A stretch of 64,000 nucleotides of DNA from Sphingobacteriaceae bacterium. GTDB taxonomy: Bacteria > Bacteroidota > Bacteroidia > Sphingobacteriales > Sphingobacteriaceae. The position numbers and the translations under genes were made by a program. Where the stretch lies: positions 1-64,000 of the forward strand of contig JAGIAD010000005.1 in the NCBI GenBank assembly GCA_017745075.1, in the 5' to 3' direction. Positions 26,859 through 36,610 of the stretch are shown piece after piece. A model generated the notes under the pieces. It had not been told where the DNA came from. It made no database searches and worked only from the letters and a program-made list of their open reading frames with translations. How positions within the stretch are numbered: the stretch's first letter is position 1; each line of letters begins with the position of its first letter.

Positions 26859-27587
26859 ATGGCGAAAACCCGTACCACCAGAACAAAAAGTAAAGTAAAA
26901 CGTCCGCTATTAAAAAAGATCACCGATATTGCCACCAAAGTATTTTTATATTTTTTGCTGGTTTCGGTATTTTGGGTTATCGCGTTGCGTTTCATTAATC
27001 CACCTATTACGCTTTTAATGATTTTACGGAACATTGAGCGTAAGGCTGATGGAAAGCCCTTTAAAACAGAAAAAAAATGGGTAAAGTTTGATGATATTTC
27101 TGATAACATGAAAAGAGCGGCGGTATCGGCCGAAGATCAGCTCTTTTTAAAGCATATCGGCTTTGATATGAAAGCCATTGAAAAAGCCTTTGCCAGTAAC
27201 GCCAAAGGAAAGAAAGTAAAAGGCGGAAGTACCATTTCGCAACAAACAGCAAAAAATGTTTTTTTATGGCCCGGCCGATCGTGGTTGAGAAAAGGTTTTG
27301 AAGCTTATTTTACCTTATTGATCGAACTTTTCTGGAGCAAAGAAAGGATATTGGAGGTTTACCTGAACGTAATCGAAATGGGCGATGGCATTTATGGTGC
27401 CGAAGCAGCCTCGCAAGAGTATTATGGAAAATCGTGTGCTAAATTAACCAAAAAACAGGCTGCCTTAATTGCTTCCTGTTTCCCAAACCCCTTAAGATGG
27501 ACCCCGAAAAATGCCACCCCTTACATCCGGCACCGTCAATACCTGATTTTAAGGAACATGAACAGGTTAGGGCCGTTGGATTTTTAA
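26859..27587 (+). CDS. mtgA: Monofunctional peptidoglycan glycosyltransferase
   Basis: A 242-residue GT51 enzyme that polymerises lipid II into glycan strands. A basic N-terminus is followed by one membrane anchor (residues 25-45). Conserved motifs are AVSAEDQLFLKH with catalytic Glu92, KGGSTISQQTAKNVFLW, KERILEVYLNVIEMG and GIYGAEAASQEYYGK. There is no transpeptidase domain. A TAACTTTG sequence at 26847-26854 could be a -7 box, leaving almost no leader, but no good -33 box is seen. It is transcribed divergently from the DUF1080 gene. Confidence 0.95.
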   Translation: MAKTRTTRTKSKVKRPLLKKITDIATKVFLYFLLVSVFWVIALRFINPPITLLMILRNIERKADGKPFKTEKKWVKFDDISDNMKRAAVSAEDQLFLKHIGFDMKAIEKAFASNAKGKKVKGGSTISQQTAKNVFLWPGRSWLRKGFEAYFTLLIELFWSKERILEVYLNVIEMGDGIYGAEAASQEYYGKSCAKLTKKQAALIASCFPNPLRWTPKNATPYIRHRQYLILRNMNRLGPLDF

Positions 27588-27656
27588 TGTAAAATGGCAG
27601 GTGTAAGATGGATGAGCGGGAATTAAATTCAATCATACCTCTTACATTTTCCGTCA

Positions 27657-30077
27657 TTAATCGTGATCTTTATTCCACCTGATCTTAATGCCCCCTTTTT
27701 CATCGTCAACAGCTTTTAAATGGAGTACAATGCCGCGCATTCTGGCTTGTTTTTTCTCTTCTCTGGTTAAGTTTTCATCTCCTTTAGGGTTTCTTAAGGG
27801 GATATCCATGGCTACATTAGTTCCATTGCCCAAAGCATAGGTACCTTTAACATTAAAGTTTAAAGCACTGGAGTTAATCTGCATCGGACTGATTTCGACT
27901 TTGTCGCCCCTGATGTTGAGGGTTCCATCCAGGTTTTTGATCTCTACATTTGATAAGTTCCGGTTTGCAAAGGCAAATTTTCCAACTTTAACCATCGGTT
28001 CGAAATTAACCAGGGCCGCATTTTTCAGGTTAAATATTACTTTGCCGTTTATTGATCGTGGAAGGATTTTTCCGGTATGTGATATCCTGCCCGAAATGTT
28101 AACCAACGAAGACAGGTAGCCTTTTAAATTCCGGTTGGTAATGGTATTCTGTCCGAAATTATCAAAGGAGTAAAAGAAATCTTTAACGCTTACATGGCTG
28201 ATTTTCGAATCGATTTTAAAGCTGTTGGAGGCAGCTTCCTGCATAATGTTGCCATCTAAAGATAATTGTCCGCCAGCATGCGCCACGCTGATTTTATTGA
28301 AGAATATACCGCCTCCGCGTAATGAAATATCTGCATCGAGGTTTTTTGCGGTAAAATTATTATAAATGGCTTTATCTACCGTTAAACGGATGTTCATTTT
28401 AGAAAGCTCGAGCACATTGCTCAGTTCTTTAGAAACCACCCGTTTATTTCCGTTTGATTTAGATTTATTGCTCGATCTTGGTCCTAAAAAGGGTAAAAAT
28501 TCTTTTAAATAAAGCTGCGGACTCGACATTTTTAAATTCACCAATATTTTATCTGGTGCAGTATAATATAAATTGGCAAAGTTGGCAATGCTACAGTTTA
28601 CATTCAGTTCACTTTTGCCCAATTGGAAATGCCCGTTCTGAATAGACAAATCATTTTGGTTAAAATTGATGTTTAATGCACTTTTTACCAGATGCAGTTT
28701 TCTGGGGATGTAAAGGATGTCGGCATCGGCGACTTGTATTTTACCGGAAACTACCGGCTTGGTAAACCTGAAATTATCGATATCGGCCTTACAATATAAC
28801 CTAAGGTTGGCGGTTCCGTTTTTAAATTCGAAATCGTTTGTACCTAATGAATTGTTTAGGTTAGATAAAGGGAATTGTGAGGTAACCAATCCCGTTGCAA
28901 TTGGCCGCGATAAGTTGTTTACGGTAAACGTATCAATTTTAAGGGGAGCATTGAAATATTTAGCTGTTAGTTTATGGAATTTAATGGATGAGTTTTCATC
29001 GCCAATAACACCACCAGCGGTATCGCGGTTCGTAAACGACCCATCAAAATTACAGGCTGTTAATTTACCTGCCGGAATGGAAACGATATTATCGCGCACC
29101 TTAATGCCAACTTTTATCAGCGGATCTCCGTATTTACCTGATCCGTCATCTATGATATTCCCCCGGATATCAATTGGTTTTTCGATACCAAATTTTAGAA
29201 GCTTAGACGAAATATTAGGCGATAAAAGCAAGGCTACATCCCTGAATAATATATCATCAACAGCAATGTTAATGGCAAAAGCAGATTTAGCAAGATCTAT
29301 TTTTGCACCGATTTTAAAAGGATGGCCACCAATGTTTAATATTTCGGGGTATAAAATTACGGCGTCCAAATCACGGCTATAATGTGCCTGTAAGGTTCCT
29401 TCAAGCGATTTGTCTTTTAAAAAACTGCCCTTACGGGTATTAAATGCGAAACTGTTTACCTGTGTTTTTAATTTTATTTTCCCCACCCATCCACTATCGG
29501 GGTATTCCATTCTGCCCTGGATCTGATCGATATCGAAGTTGAAAAGTTTAAACCTCTTTTTGTTGTCGAGTATTAAACTCACTTTGTTGAAATCTATTTT
29601 GCCTACTTCCAGCGCCGACGATTTTGGAGACGATTTTTTCTCAGTCTTGGGTTTGCTCTTAAAAATGCTGGTATTGCTGTAGCCGGTAGAATCGGTGTAG
29701 ATGTATATGGCTGCATTGTTAATGGCAATCTGTTTGATATTGATATTGCCTACAATGAGCGAAAGCACGTTTAGAGATACATCAATATCCTGTGCTTTTA
29801 GTAGATCATGTTTGTGTTGCGCCCATAGGCTATCCCTTAATAAAACACCATTTAACGATACCGAAACACCCGGAAAGCTCTTCAGGAGCGTAGGTTCCAT
29901 GCTGGTGGCCGTAATTTGCCCATTTAAATTTTTATTCAGTTGTGAGAGAATAGAAGCCAGCACTTCTTTCTTATTCCGGCTAATGTAAAATGCACCTGCC
30001 AACCAGGTTAATATAATCAGGACAACTAAAACCGATACGATTTTTAAAGAGATTTTGAGCCAGCGCTTCATACACAT
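27657..30077 (-). CDS. AsmA-family envelope protein
   Basis: An 806-residue protein with one N-terminal membrane anchor (residues 6-30) and a very long beta-rich periplasmic part. Members of the AsmA/TamB-like group form long grooves that help move lipids or outer-membrane proteins. Repeated strand-rich segments (LNVLSLIVGNINIKQIAINN, GNIVMQEAAS-like units) and the C-terminal AsmA block (GKVIFNLKNAALVNFEPM, MDIPLRNPKGDENL) fit. It converges with mtgA. A role in outer-membrane lipid homeostasis is inferred from the family. Confidence 0.88.
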   Translation of the reverse strand: MCMKRWLKISLKIVSVLVVLIILTWLAGAFYISRNKKEVLASILSQLNKNLNGQITATSMEPTLLKSFPGVSVSLNGVLLRDSLWAQHKHDLLKAQDIDVSLNVLSLIVGNINIKQIAINNAAIYIYTDSTGYSNTSIFKSKPKTEKKSSPKSSALEVGKIDFNKVSLILDNKKRFKLFNFDIDQIQGRMEYPDSGWVGKIKLKTQVNSFAFNTRKGSFLKDKSLEGTLQAHYSRDLDAVILYPEILNIGGHPFKIGAKIDLAKSAFAINIAVDDILFRDVALLLSPNISSKLLKFGIEKPIDIRGNIIDDGSGKYGDPLIKVGIKVRDNIVSIPAGKLTACNFDGSFTNRDTAGGVIGDENSSIKFHKLTAKYFNAPLKIDTFTVNNLSRPIATGLVTSQFPLSNLNNSLGTNDFEFKNGTANLRLYCKADIDNFRFTKPVVSGKIQVADADILYIPRKLHLVKSALNINFNQNDLSIQNGHFQLGKSELNVNCSIANFANLYYTAPDKILVNLKMSSPQLYLKEFLPFLGPRSSNKSKSNGNKRVVSKELSNVLELSKMNIRLTVDKAIYNNFTAKNLDADISLRGGGIFFNKISVAHAGGQLSLDGNIMQEAASNSFKIDSKISHVSVKDFFYSFDNFGQNTITNRNLKGYLSSLVNISGRISHTGKILPRSINGKVIFNLKNAALVNFEPMVKVGKFAFANRNLSNVEIKNLDGTLNIRGDKVEISPMQINSSALNFNVKGTYALGNGTNVAMDIPLRNPKGDENLTREEKKQARMRGIVLHLKAVDDEKGGIKIRWNKDHD

Positions 30078-30252
30078 TATTTGATTTAACCAATATAATG
30101 CTTTTTAAAGGCTAATTGTTTGATTAGTAACGAAAAATATCAATATTAATGCCTCAGCTCTCTAAAAATGGCTTATTTGAGAAGTAATTCAGGCTAAATA
30201 TACGTACCCTTCAGGTCAAATCAAGTACTTCGGGTCTGAATAGATAGTAGGC

Positions 30253-30732
30253 TTATAGTAAATGGGCAAAAACGGTAGAATGCCAGCTGTTTTGGAAAGG
30301 AACTTCCCATTTGGTTTCCAGTTCGGCCAAATTTTGAACCATGTTGTTGAATACAATGGTTTCGGGTGTTACCTGTTTAATGTTTACGAGAGTCTCGAAA
30401 TCTTCCTTACTGTTTACCACAACTTCGCCATTTACTTTATAGGCCATGTTGAAGCGGTTAAAAAGATCGACGTGATATTCCTGCTCGATTTCTTTGATCA
30501 ATCTTACAGAACTATCAATAGAGCAACCGGTTACTCCGGCCTGACTTTCATCAACGGTAAGGATAATGAAAAAGCCATAACGGATTTCTGCTTTTGCCAG
30601 CAACTCGTTTCCATGCGCTTTCCATTGGTTGGTAAAAGCGGTTAACTTGTTTAGGATCTCATTTTCTTCCTTAGAAGTAAATTTGCGATTGCTTTGGTAT
30701 ATCCAAACTCTTGATTGTGGAGAAAAACTCAT
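30253..30732 (-). CDS. Conserved Bacteroidota protein of unknown function
   Basis: About 159 residues from the ATG at 30732; a TTG two codons upstream is less likely. It starts MSFSPQSRVWIYQSNR and contains LTAFTNQWKAHG and ESQAGVTGCSIDSSVR with a conserved Cys. Homologues are often named ABC transporter ATPase, but no Walker A, signature or Walker B motif exists here, so that label is unsupported. It has no signal or membrane segment. It is divergent from the small secreted-protein gene at 30783. Confidence 0.78.
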   Translation of the reverse strand: MSFSPQSRVWIYQSNRKFTSKEENEILNKLTAFTNQWKAHGNELLAKAEIRYGFFIILTVDESQAGVTGCSIDSSVRLIKEIEQEYHVDLFNRFNMAYKVNGEVVVNSKEDFETLVNIKQVTPETIVFNNMVQNLAELETKWEVPFQNSWHSTVFAHLL

Positions 30733-30782
30733 ATACAAATTTATGATTTTAATTAATTTGCTGTATTAAAAACGCTAACCCG

Positions 30783-31271
30783 ATGAAAAAGTTTACACTT
30801 TGCTTGAAAATATCCCTTCTTTCGGCTTTTTGTATGTTTTTATGCGCTTTTTCAGAGCCCGAATCCATCGAACAGTATGTCAGCTATCTCCATAAAACAC
30901 TTACCGATCATTACGATTCGAGTCAGGAAAATGGGCAGATAAAGCGCTACGAACTAAATGTTACCAACAATGGTTTTTGCCGTTATAAGCGTTATTTTAA
31001 TAACGGTAAAACAGAGTATTTTGCATTTAAGTTAGCGAAATTTAAAGATATGGATTATTATGGAACCACCAATGCGGGTAAATTGTATATTCATACCAAA
31101 GGCGACGATGTAATTGTGCAAACCTATAAGGATAGGGGAGGCGATGTAGATTCGATGGCTACGCAGATTATTATTCCTGTAAAAAATATGGAGGCCGAAG
31201 ATTTAAACCAGATCAGGGATAACCTCGAAAAAATATGTGCCCAGCCTCAACCTGTTAAAGTGCAGCAATAA
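30783..31271 (+). CDS. Small secreted protein of unknown function
   Basis: A 162-residue protein with a signal peptide (residues 1-23, MKKFTLCLKISLLSAFCMFL). The mature part mixes charged helices with strands (RYELNVTNNGFCRYKRYFNN, KLYIHTKGDDVIVQTYKDRG). No domain is recognised. It lies about 110 nt upstream of tldD on the same strand, but a shared function is not indicated. Confidence 0.72.
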   Translation: MKKFTLCLKISLLSAFCMFLCAFSEPESIEQYVSYLHKTLTDHYDSSQENGQIKRYELNVTNNGFCRYKRYFNNGKTEYFAFKLAKFKDMDYYGTTNAGKLYIHTKGDDVIVQTYKDRGGDVDSMATQIIIPVKNMEAEDLNQIRDNLEKICAQPQPVKVQQ

Positions 31272-31382
31272 CAGCATTTTTTAATGCTGGCATGTGTTTC
31301 AGATTCAATGCAGTAATGGAACTAAATTTTGGAGATTGGGTTAAAACCACTATCTTAAGTCGTATTTTAAACCATCCTCATC

Positions 31383-33020
31383 TTGAAACGTAGAAACTTT
31401 ATTTATTTAACTGGTGTAGGTGCCGCTGCGGCCATGCTTCCTGCCATTCCAGTTTTTGGGAAAGAGATTTCCCCTGAAGAGGCGCTAACTTATGTAGATC
31501 CTGCCGCTAAGAAAATCATGTCTGATGTGGCCCTGAATGCAGCGCGGTCAAAAGGTGCAACATACACCGATGTACGCGTAGGCCGTTACCTTAACCAATA
31601 TGTGGTTACACGCGAAGATAAGGTAGAGAATATTGTGAATACCGAATCGTATGGCATTGGTATCAGGGTAATTGCAAATGGAAGCTGGGGTTTCGCTGCA
31701 ACAGATAAATTGGATAAAGATAGTATTGCAAAGGCTGCAGAACTGGCCGTAACCATTGCCAAAGAAAATGCCCGTTTATTACGCGAGCCTGTACAGCTGG
31801 CCCCGCAAAAGGGATATGGTGAAGTAAGCTGGAAAGCCCCTATCGAAAAAAATGCATTCGAAGTACCGGTAAAGGAAAAAGTAGACCTTTTACTATCAGT
31901 AAATGATGCAGCCATGAAAGGTGGTGCAGATTACATCAACTCTATTCTTTTTGCCGTTAATGAGCAAAAATATTTTGCCTCTACCGATGGTTCCTATATC
32001 GATCAGGATATTCACCGCATATGGCCTACTTTTTTTATCACCAAAATTAATAAGGAAACAGGTAAGTTCGAAACCAGGAATGCATTAAGCGCACCTACAG
32101 GCAAGGGCTACGAATACCTGAATGCCAGGCCACAGGATAAAATACAAACGGCATCGGGGACGCTTTATAAAGGCCGGTACGATATGCTTGAGGATGCTAA
32201 ACAGGGCGCAAGGCAAGTTGGTGAAAAAATGAAGGCCAAAACAGTAGAGCCCGGAAAATACGATCTGGTTTTAGATCCTTCGCACCTTTGGCTAACCATA
32301 CACGAATCTTGCGGACATCCAACTGAGCTCGACCGGGTATTGGGTTATGAAGCTAACTATGCAGGTACCAGTTTCCTTACTTTGGATAAATGGGAATCAA
32401 AGAAATTCAATTATGGCAGCAAAGAAGTAAATATTACAGCTGATAAAACAGAAATAGGCTCGTTAGGAGCTGTAGGTTATGATGATGAAGGCGTTAAATG
32501 CGGAAAATGGGATATCATTAAAGATGGAATACTGGTAAATTACCAGGCCATCAGGGACCAGGCACATATTTTAGGACTGAAAAGCTCGCAGGGCTGCTGT
32601 TATGCCGATAACTGGAGCAGTGTTCAGTTTCAACGTATGGCCAACATTTCTTTGCAACCGGGTAAAACCAAACTCAGTATTGCCGATCAGATCAAAAATG
32701 TAGAGAAAGGGATTTATATCGTGGGCGATGGTTCGTTCTCTATAGATCAGCAACGTTATAATTTTCAATTTGGAGGGCAGCTTTTTTACGAAATAAAAGA
32801 TGGGAAAATTATAGGTATGCTTAAAGATGTTGCCTATCAGGCCAATACCCAGGAATTCTGGAATTCGTGTGTAGCTATCTGCGATGAAAGTGACTACCGT
32901 TTAGGTGGTTCGTTTTTTGATGGCAAGGGGCAGCCGGGCCAGGTAAGTGCAGTGTCGCATGGATCTGCAACCGCACGTTTCAATAAAGTTAATGTGATCA
33001 ATACCGCAAGAAAAATCTGA
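31383..33020 (+). CDS. tldD: TldD-type metalloprotease subunit with Tat signal
   Basis: A 545-residue TldD-family protease. The metal-binding motif HESCGHPTELD starts at His307 (HExxxH), with the preceding VLDPSHLWLTI and the GYDDEGVKCGKW segment typical of the family. The N-terminus KRRNFIYLTGVGAAAAM is a twin-arginine signal, so this copy is probably exported folded; E. coli TldD is cytosolic. The start is TTG: the frame has a stop at 31368 and no ATG before the Tat motif. The TldE partner follows after 8 nt. TldD/E complexes process peptides; the target is unknown here. Confidence 0.93.
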   Translation: MKRRNFIYLTGVGAAAAMLPAIPVFGKEISPEEALTYVDPAAKKIMSDVALNAARSKGATYTDVRVGRYLNQYVVTREDKVENIVNTESYGIGIRVIANGSWGFAATDKLDKDSIAKAAELAVTIAKENARLLREPVQLAPQKGYGEVSWKAPIEKNAFEVPVKEKVDLLLSVNDAAMKGGADYINSILFAVNEQKYFASTDGSYIDQDIHRIWPTFFITKINKETGKFETRNALSAPTGKGYEYLNARPQDKIQTASGTLYKGRYDMLEDAKQGARQVGEKMKAKTVEPGKYDLVLDPSHLWLTIHESCGHPTELDRVLGYEANYAGTSFLTLDKWESKKFNYGSKEVNITADKTEIGSLGAVGYDDEGVKCGKWDIIKDGILVNYQAIRDQAHILGLKSSQGCCYADNWSSVQFQRMANISLQPGKTKLSIADQIKNVEKGIYIVGDGSFSIDQQRYNFQFGGQLFYEIKDGKIIGMLKDVAYQANTQEFWNSCVAICDESDYRLGGSFFDGKGQPGQVSAVSHGSATARFNKVNVINTARKI

Positions 33021-33028
33021 TAGAAATT

Positions 33029-34366
33029 ATGCCAATCTTAACAAAAGCAGAAGCAAAGGCGCTTTTAACCAAAGTACTTTCTTACTCTAAAGCAGAACAA
33101 TGTGAAGTAAATTTAAATTGTTCAGATAGCGGCAACCTGAGGTATGCCAGAAACGCGGTTTCTACCAGTGGTGGAATCAGTGCCAATAGTTTGGTGGTGA
33201 GTTCGGCCTTCGGGAAAAAACTGGGCACCGCAACCATAAATGAATTTGACGATGCTTCTTTGGAAAAAGTGGTTCGCAGGGCGGAAGAACTTGCGCAGCT
33301 TGCACCGGAAAATCCTGAATTTATGCCTTTTCTAGGCCCTCAGGAATATGGTACCGATTCACCTACATTTTCTGCTGCGACGGCGGCCGTTACGCCAAAA
33401 GATAGGGCAGATGCGGTACAGGCCAGTTTAAAAGAAGCTATGGATAATAAACTGAATGCTGCCGGATTTTTATCGAACAGTGTGGGCTGCGCTGCTATGA
33501 TGAATAGTAAAGGTTTATTTGCCTACAATACTTCAACCGATGTTGCTTTTAACATTACGGTAAGAACCGATGATGGTAAAGGCTCTGGTTATGCTACCAG
33601 GGGATATACTGATTTTAGCAAGCTCAATGCAAAAGCTGATACGGCTATAGCAGCCAAAAAGGCCATGTCGTCAGTAACGGCAAAGGCCATTGAACCAGGG
33701 AAATATACTATTATTTTAGAGCCAACTGCGGTAGCGGTGATGCTGGAGAACTTATTCTTCTCGATGGATGCCAGGCAGGCCGATGAAGGGCGTAGCTTTA
33801 TGAGCAAACCGGGAGGTAAGACTAAATTGGGAGAACAGCTGGTGGATGAAAGGGTAAATATTTATTCAGACCCCTGGAATCCTGAGCTTCCAACTTCAAC
33901 ATGGTCTGGAGACGGGCGGCCACAACAGAAAGTAAACTGGATAGAAAAAGGAGTGGTTAAAAACTTATACAGTTCGCGATACTGGGCGCAAAAAACCGGA
34001 ATTAAGGCGATTCCCTACCCGGGCGGCGCCATTATGCAGGGCGGAACCAAAACCCTGGAAGAATTGATCAAAGGAACAGAAAAGGGAATACTGGTAACCC
34101 GTTTGTGGTATATCCGTACTGTTGATCCGCAAACACTGTTATTAACAGGATTAACCAGGGATGGCACTTTTTATATCGAAAATGGCGAAATTAAATTTCC
34201 GGTGAAAAATTTCCGTTTCAATGAAAGCCCGATCATTATGTTGAATAACTTAGATGAAATCGGGATCGCAGAGCGCACGGTAAGTGCCGAATCTGAAGCG
34301 AACTATCTTTTGCCGCCTTTAAGGATAAGGGACTTTACCTTTACCTCCTTATCTGACGCGGTATAG
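33029..34366 (+). CDS. pmbA: TldE/PmbA-type partner subunit
   Basis: A 445-residue TldE/PmbA family protein, partner of TldD, lacking the HExxxH motif. Family features include RYARNAVSTSGGIS near the start, GFLSNSVGCAAMMNSKG, KYTIILEPTAVAVMLENL, PGGAIMQGGTKTLEELI and TRLWYIRTVDPQTLLLTGLTR. Unlike TldD here it has no signal peptide, so the two would be in different compartments unless it is carried along with TldD or both stay inside. It is cotranscribed with tldD and ended by a 12-bp hairpin. Confidence 0.92.
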   Translation: MPILTKAEAKALLTKVLSYSKAEQCEVNLNCSDSGNLRYARNAVSTSGGISANSLVVSSAFGKKLGTATINEFDDASLEKVVRRAEELAQLAPENPEFMPFLGPQEYGTDSPTFSAATAAVTPKDRADAVQASLKEAMDNKLNAAGFLSNSVGCAAMMNSKGLFAYNTSTDVAFNITVRTDDGKGSGYATRGYTDFSKLNAKADTAIAAKKAMSSVTAKAIEPGKYTIILEPTAVAVMLENLFFSMDARQADEGRSFMSKPGGKTKLGEQLVDERVNIYSDPWNPELPTSTWSGDGRPQQKVNWIEKGVVKNLYSSRYWAQKTGIKAIPYPGGAIMQGGTKTLEELIKGTEKGILVTRLWYIRTVDPQTLLLTGLTRDGTFYIENGEIKFPVKNFRFNESPIIMLNNLDEIGIAERTVSAESEANYLLPPLRIRDFTFTSLSDAV

Positions 34367-34380
34367 TGCATAAAAATAAA

Positions 34381-34415
34381 AGTCCTGAGTATCAGATTAT
34401 ACTCAGGACTTTTTT
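34381..34415. terminator. Bidirectional terminator
   Basis: A perfect 12-bp stem, AGTCCTGAGTAT / ATACTCAGGACT, with a 6-nt loop and T runs on both strands. It separates the convergent pmbA and iron-sulfur genes. Confidence 0.93.
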
Positions 34416-34425
34416 ATAAAATTTT

Positions 34426-35214
34426 TTAAAGTCCGTTTGCCCTTGCTGTAATTTCGGCAATATCGAGCACCTTTACTTCCTGTTCTTTATCTTTTAATTT
34501 AATGCCATCGCTCAGCATTGTCATACAGAACGGACAGCCCGCTGCAATAAATTGAGGACTGGTTTCCAGTGCTTCGTCAATACGCTCTACATTGATGTCT
34601 TTATTCCCTTTTTCGGGTTCTTTAAACATCTGAGCGCCACCAGCACCACAGCATAAACCATTGCTTTTGCAACGTTTCATTTCTACCAGTTGGGCATCTA
34701 AAACCTCCAATGCTTTTCTTGGTGCTTCATAAATTCCGTTTCCCCGTCCTAAATAACAAGGATCGTGATAAGTGATTTTCTTGCCTTTAAAACTTTCGCC
34801 ACCCTCAGCTTTTAATTTGCCCTCATTAATTAAATCCTGAATGAGTTGTGTATGATGAATGACCTCATAAGTGCCACCTAAGCCAGGGTATTCGTTTTTA
34901 ATGGTGTTGAAACAGTGCGGGCAACCGGTTACGATTTTTTTAATGTTATAAGCATTCAAAACTTCGATATTGGTCATGGCCTGCATCTGGAAAAGAAACT
35001 CGTTGCCTGCTCTTTTAGCCGGATCGCCGGTACAGCTTTCTTCGGTTCCCAGTACGGCATATTTTATACCTACATGATGTAAGATCTTGCAGATGTCGCG
35101 GGTAATTTTCTGTGCCCGTTCATCGTAGCTTCCTGCACATCCAACCCAAAATAATATTTCTGGTTCTTCACCTGCGGCCATTAATTCGGCCATTGTAGGG
35201 ACTTTAAATTCCAT
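34426..35214 (-). CDS. CCG-domain iron-sulfur protein (HdrB/GlpC-like)
   Basis: A 262-residue soluble protein with two Cys-rich CCG-type motifs, as in heterodisulfide reductase HdrB and the C-terminus of GlpC/LutA. The first block has WVGCAGSYDERAQ, EESCTGDPAKR and GCPHCFNTIKNEYP. The second has YHDPCYLGRGNGIYEAPR, GLCCGAGGAQMF and AGCPFCMTML. Such proteins carry special iron-sulfur clusters in redox complexes. It lies 100 nt downstream of the membrane 4Fe-4S protein, which resembles HdrC plus a cytochrome-like anchor, so the two likely form one electron-transfer complex. Confidence 0.9.
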   Translation of the reverse strand: MEFKVPTMAELMAAGEEPEILFWVGCAGSYDERAQKITRDICKILHHVGIKYAVLGTEESCTGDPAKRAGNEFLFQMQAMTNIEVLNAYNIKKIVTGCPHCFNTIKNEYPGLGGTYEVIHHTQLIQDLINEGKLKAEGGESFKGKKITYHDPCYLGRGNGIYEAPRKALEVLDAQLVEMKRCKSNGLCCGAGGAQMFKEPEKGNKDINVERIDEALETSPQFIAAGCPFCMTMLSDGIKLKDKEQEVKVLDIAEITARANGL

Positions 35215-35314
35215 TTGTCTATTATTTATTATCTAGTATCAAGTATGAAGTATTGGGTATCAAGACTTGATGTCATTATTATTTTATTCAATGCCAGCTG
35301 CCAACTGTTGATGG

Positions 35315-36610
35315 TTAGCTTTCTTGTGCCCAATTAAAGCGGTCAGCTGGTGAATATTTCCAGGGCGCCTGGTTGTTCTCAATATTTCCAAGCATGGCAT
35401 TAATGCTTCCGGGAGCCTGCGATTCTTCCATCACTGCATATCGGCGCAGTTCCATGATGATCTGCAACGGATCGATGTTAACCGGACAGGCCTCTACACA
35501 GGCATTACAGCTGGTACATGCCCAAATTTCTTCCCTGGTAATATAATCGTCTAATAAGGCTTTCCCGTCCTGATGTTCTGCGCCATGTTTATCAATGTTT
35601 TGTCCCAATTCGGTAATGCGGTCGCGGGTATCCATCATAATCTTTCGCGGAGATAACAATTTCCCGGTAATATTTGCCGGACATACCGAAGTGCAGCGCC
35701 CGCATTCGGTACAGGTATAGGCATTCATCAGGTTTACCCAGCTTAAATCGGTTACATCTTTTGCGCCAAATTTACCTGGCTCGGTTTCTGCCGGAACAAA
35801 GGAAGGATCGAGCATTGCTTTCACCTCATTGGTAACTGAAGCCATGTTGGTAAATTCGCCTTTCGGTTCCAAATTAGAGAAATAAGTATTTGGAAAGGCA
35901 AAAAGAATGTGAAAATGTTTTGAATAAGGCAGGTAATTTAAGAAAGCCAAAATCCCGATAATGTGGAACCACCAGCAGCTTCGTTCTATAATAACCAATG
36001 CACTTTCTGTTGACGGAAGGATGTTCATTAAATACTGGCTCACCGGAAAGGCACCTGCGTTAACATAGTGGCTTGCGCCTAAAAGCTGCAGTTTAGCATC
36101 GGCGGCATTCATGAGCAGAAAAGCACTCATTAACAGGATTTCAGTAATCAGGATATAATTGGCGTCTGACTTTGGCCAACTTTTCATCTCTACACCACTA
36201 AAGCGTTTGAGCTTAAGGATATTCCTGCGGACAAGAAAAATGGCACAGGAAATCCAAACGGTAAAGGCCAGAATTTCAAAAGATCCGATCAGAAAGTTAT
36301 ATAAACTGCCCAAACCGTTAAAAATACGGTGTGTGCCGAACAAACCATCGATCATGATCTCCAATACTTCAATATTGATAATGATGAAACCGATATACAC
36401 AAAAAAGTGCAGAAATGCCGGAATAGGGCGAACAACCATTTTAGATTGTCCGAAAGCCACGCGGAGCATGGTCATTAATCTTTTTTGCGGCTGATCATGT
36501 CGATCTACCGGTTTGCCTAAGCGGATATTGCGAATTATTTTACGCAGATTAACTGTAAACAGCGCAATTGCTGCAAGTGTAAGTACTAGAAAAATGATCT
36601 GTGCTACCAT
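35315..36610 (-). CDS. Membrane protein with dicluster 4Fe-4S domain
   Basis: A 431-residue protein. About five membrane helices cover residues 1-250, including FLHFFVYIGFIIINIEVLE and WWFHIIGILAFLNYLPYSKH, with His residues that could bind haem as in NarI. Residues 295-390 contain two 4Fe-4S sites: CTECGRCTSVCP and CTSCNACVEACPVNI. It should pass electrons between the quinone pool and the partner CCG protein downstream. Related Bacteroidota pairs occur near electron-transfer flavoproteins, but none is present in this window, so the donor is open. Confidence 0.9.
   Translation of the reverse strand: MVAQIIFLVLTLAAIALFTVNLRKIIRNIRLGKPVDRHDQPQKRLMTMLRVAFGQSKMVVRPIPAFLHFFVYIGFIIINIEVLEIMIDGLFGTHRIFNGLGSLYNFLIGSFEILAFTVWISCAIFLVRRNILKLKRFSGVEMKSWPKSDANYILITEILLMSAFLLMNAADAKLQLLGASHYVNAGAFPVSQYLMNILPSTESALVIIERSCWWFHIIGILAFLNYLPYSKHFHILFAFPNTYFSNLEPKGEFTNMASVTNEVKAMLDPSFVPAETEPGKFGAKDVTDLSWVNLMNAYTCTECGRCTSVCPANITGKLLSPRKIMMDTRDRITELGQNIDKHGAEHQDGKALLDDYITREEIWACTSCNACVEACPVNIDPLQIIMELRRYAVMEESQAPGSINAMLGNIENNQAPWKYSPADRFNWAQES

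Noticed and set aside
30253..30732. ABC transporter ATPase
   Set aside because: This name is common for homologues, but no Walker A, ABC signature or Walker B motif is present and the protein is far too short.
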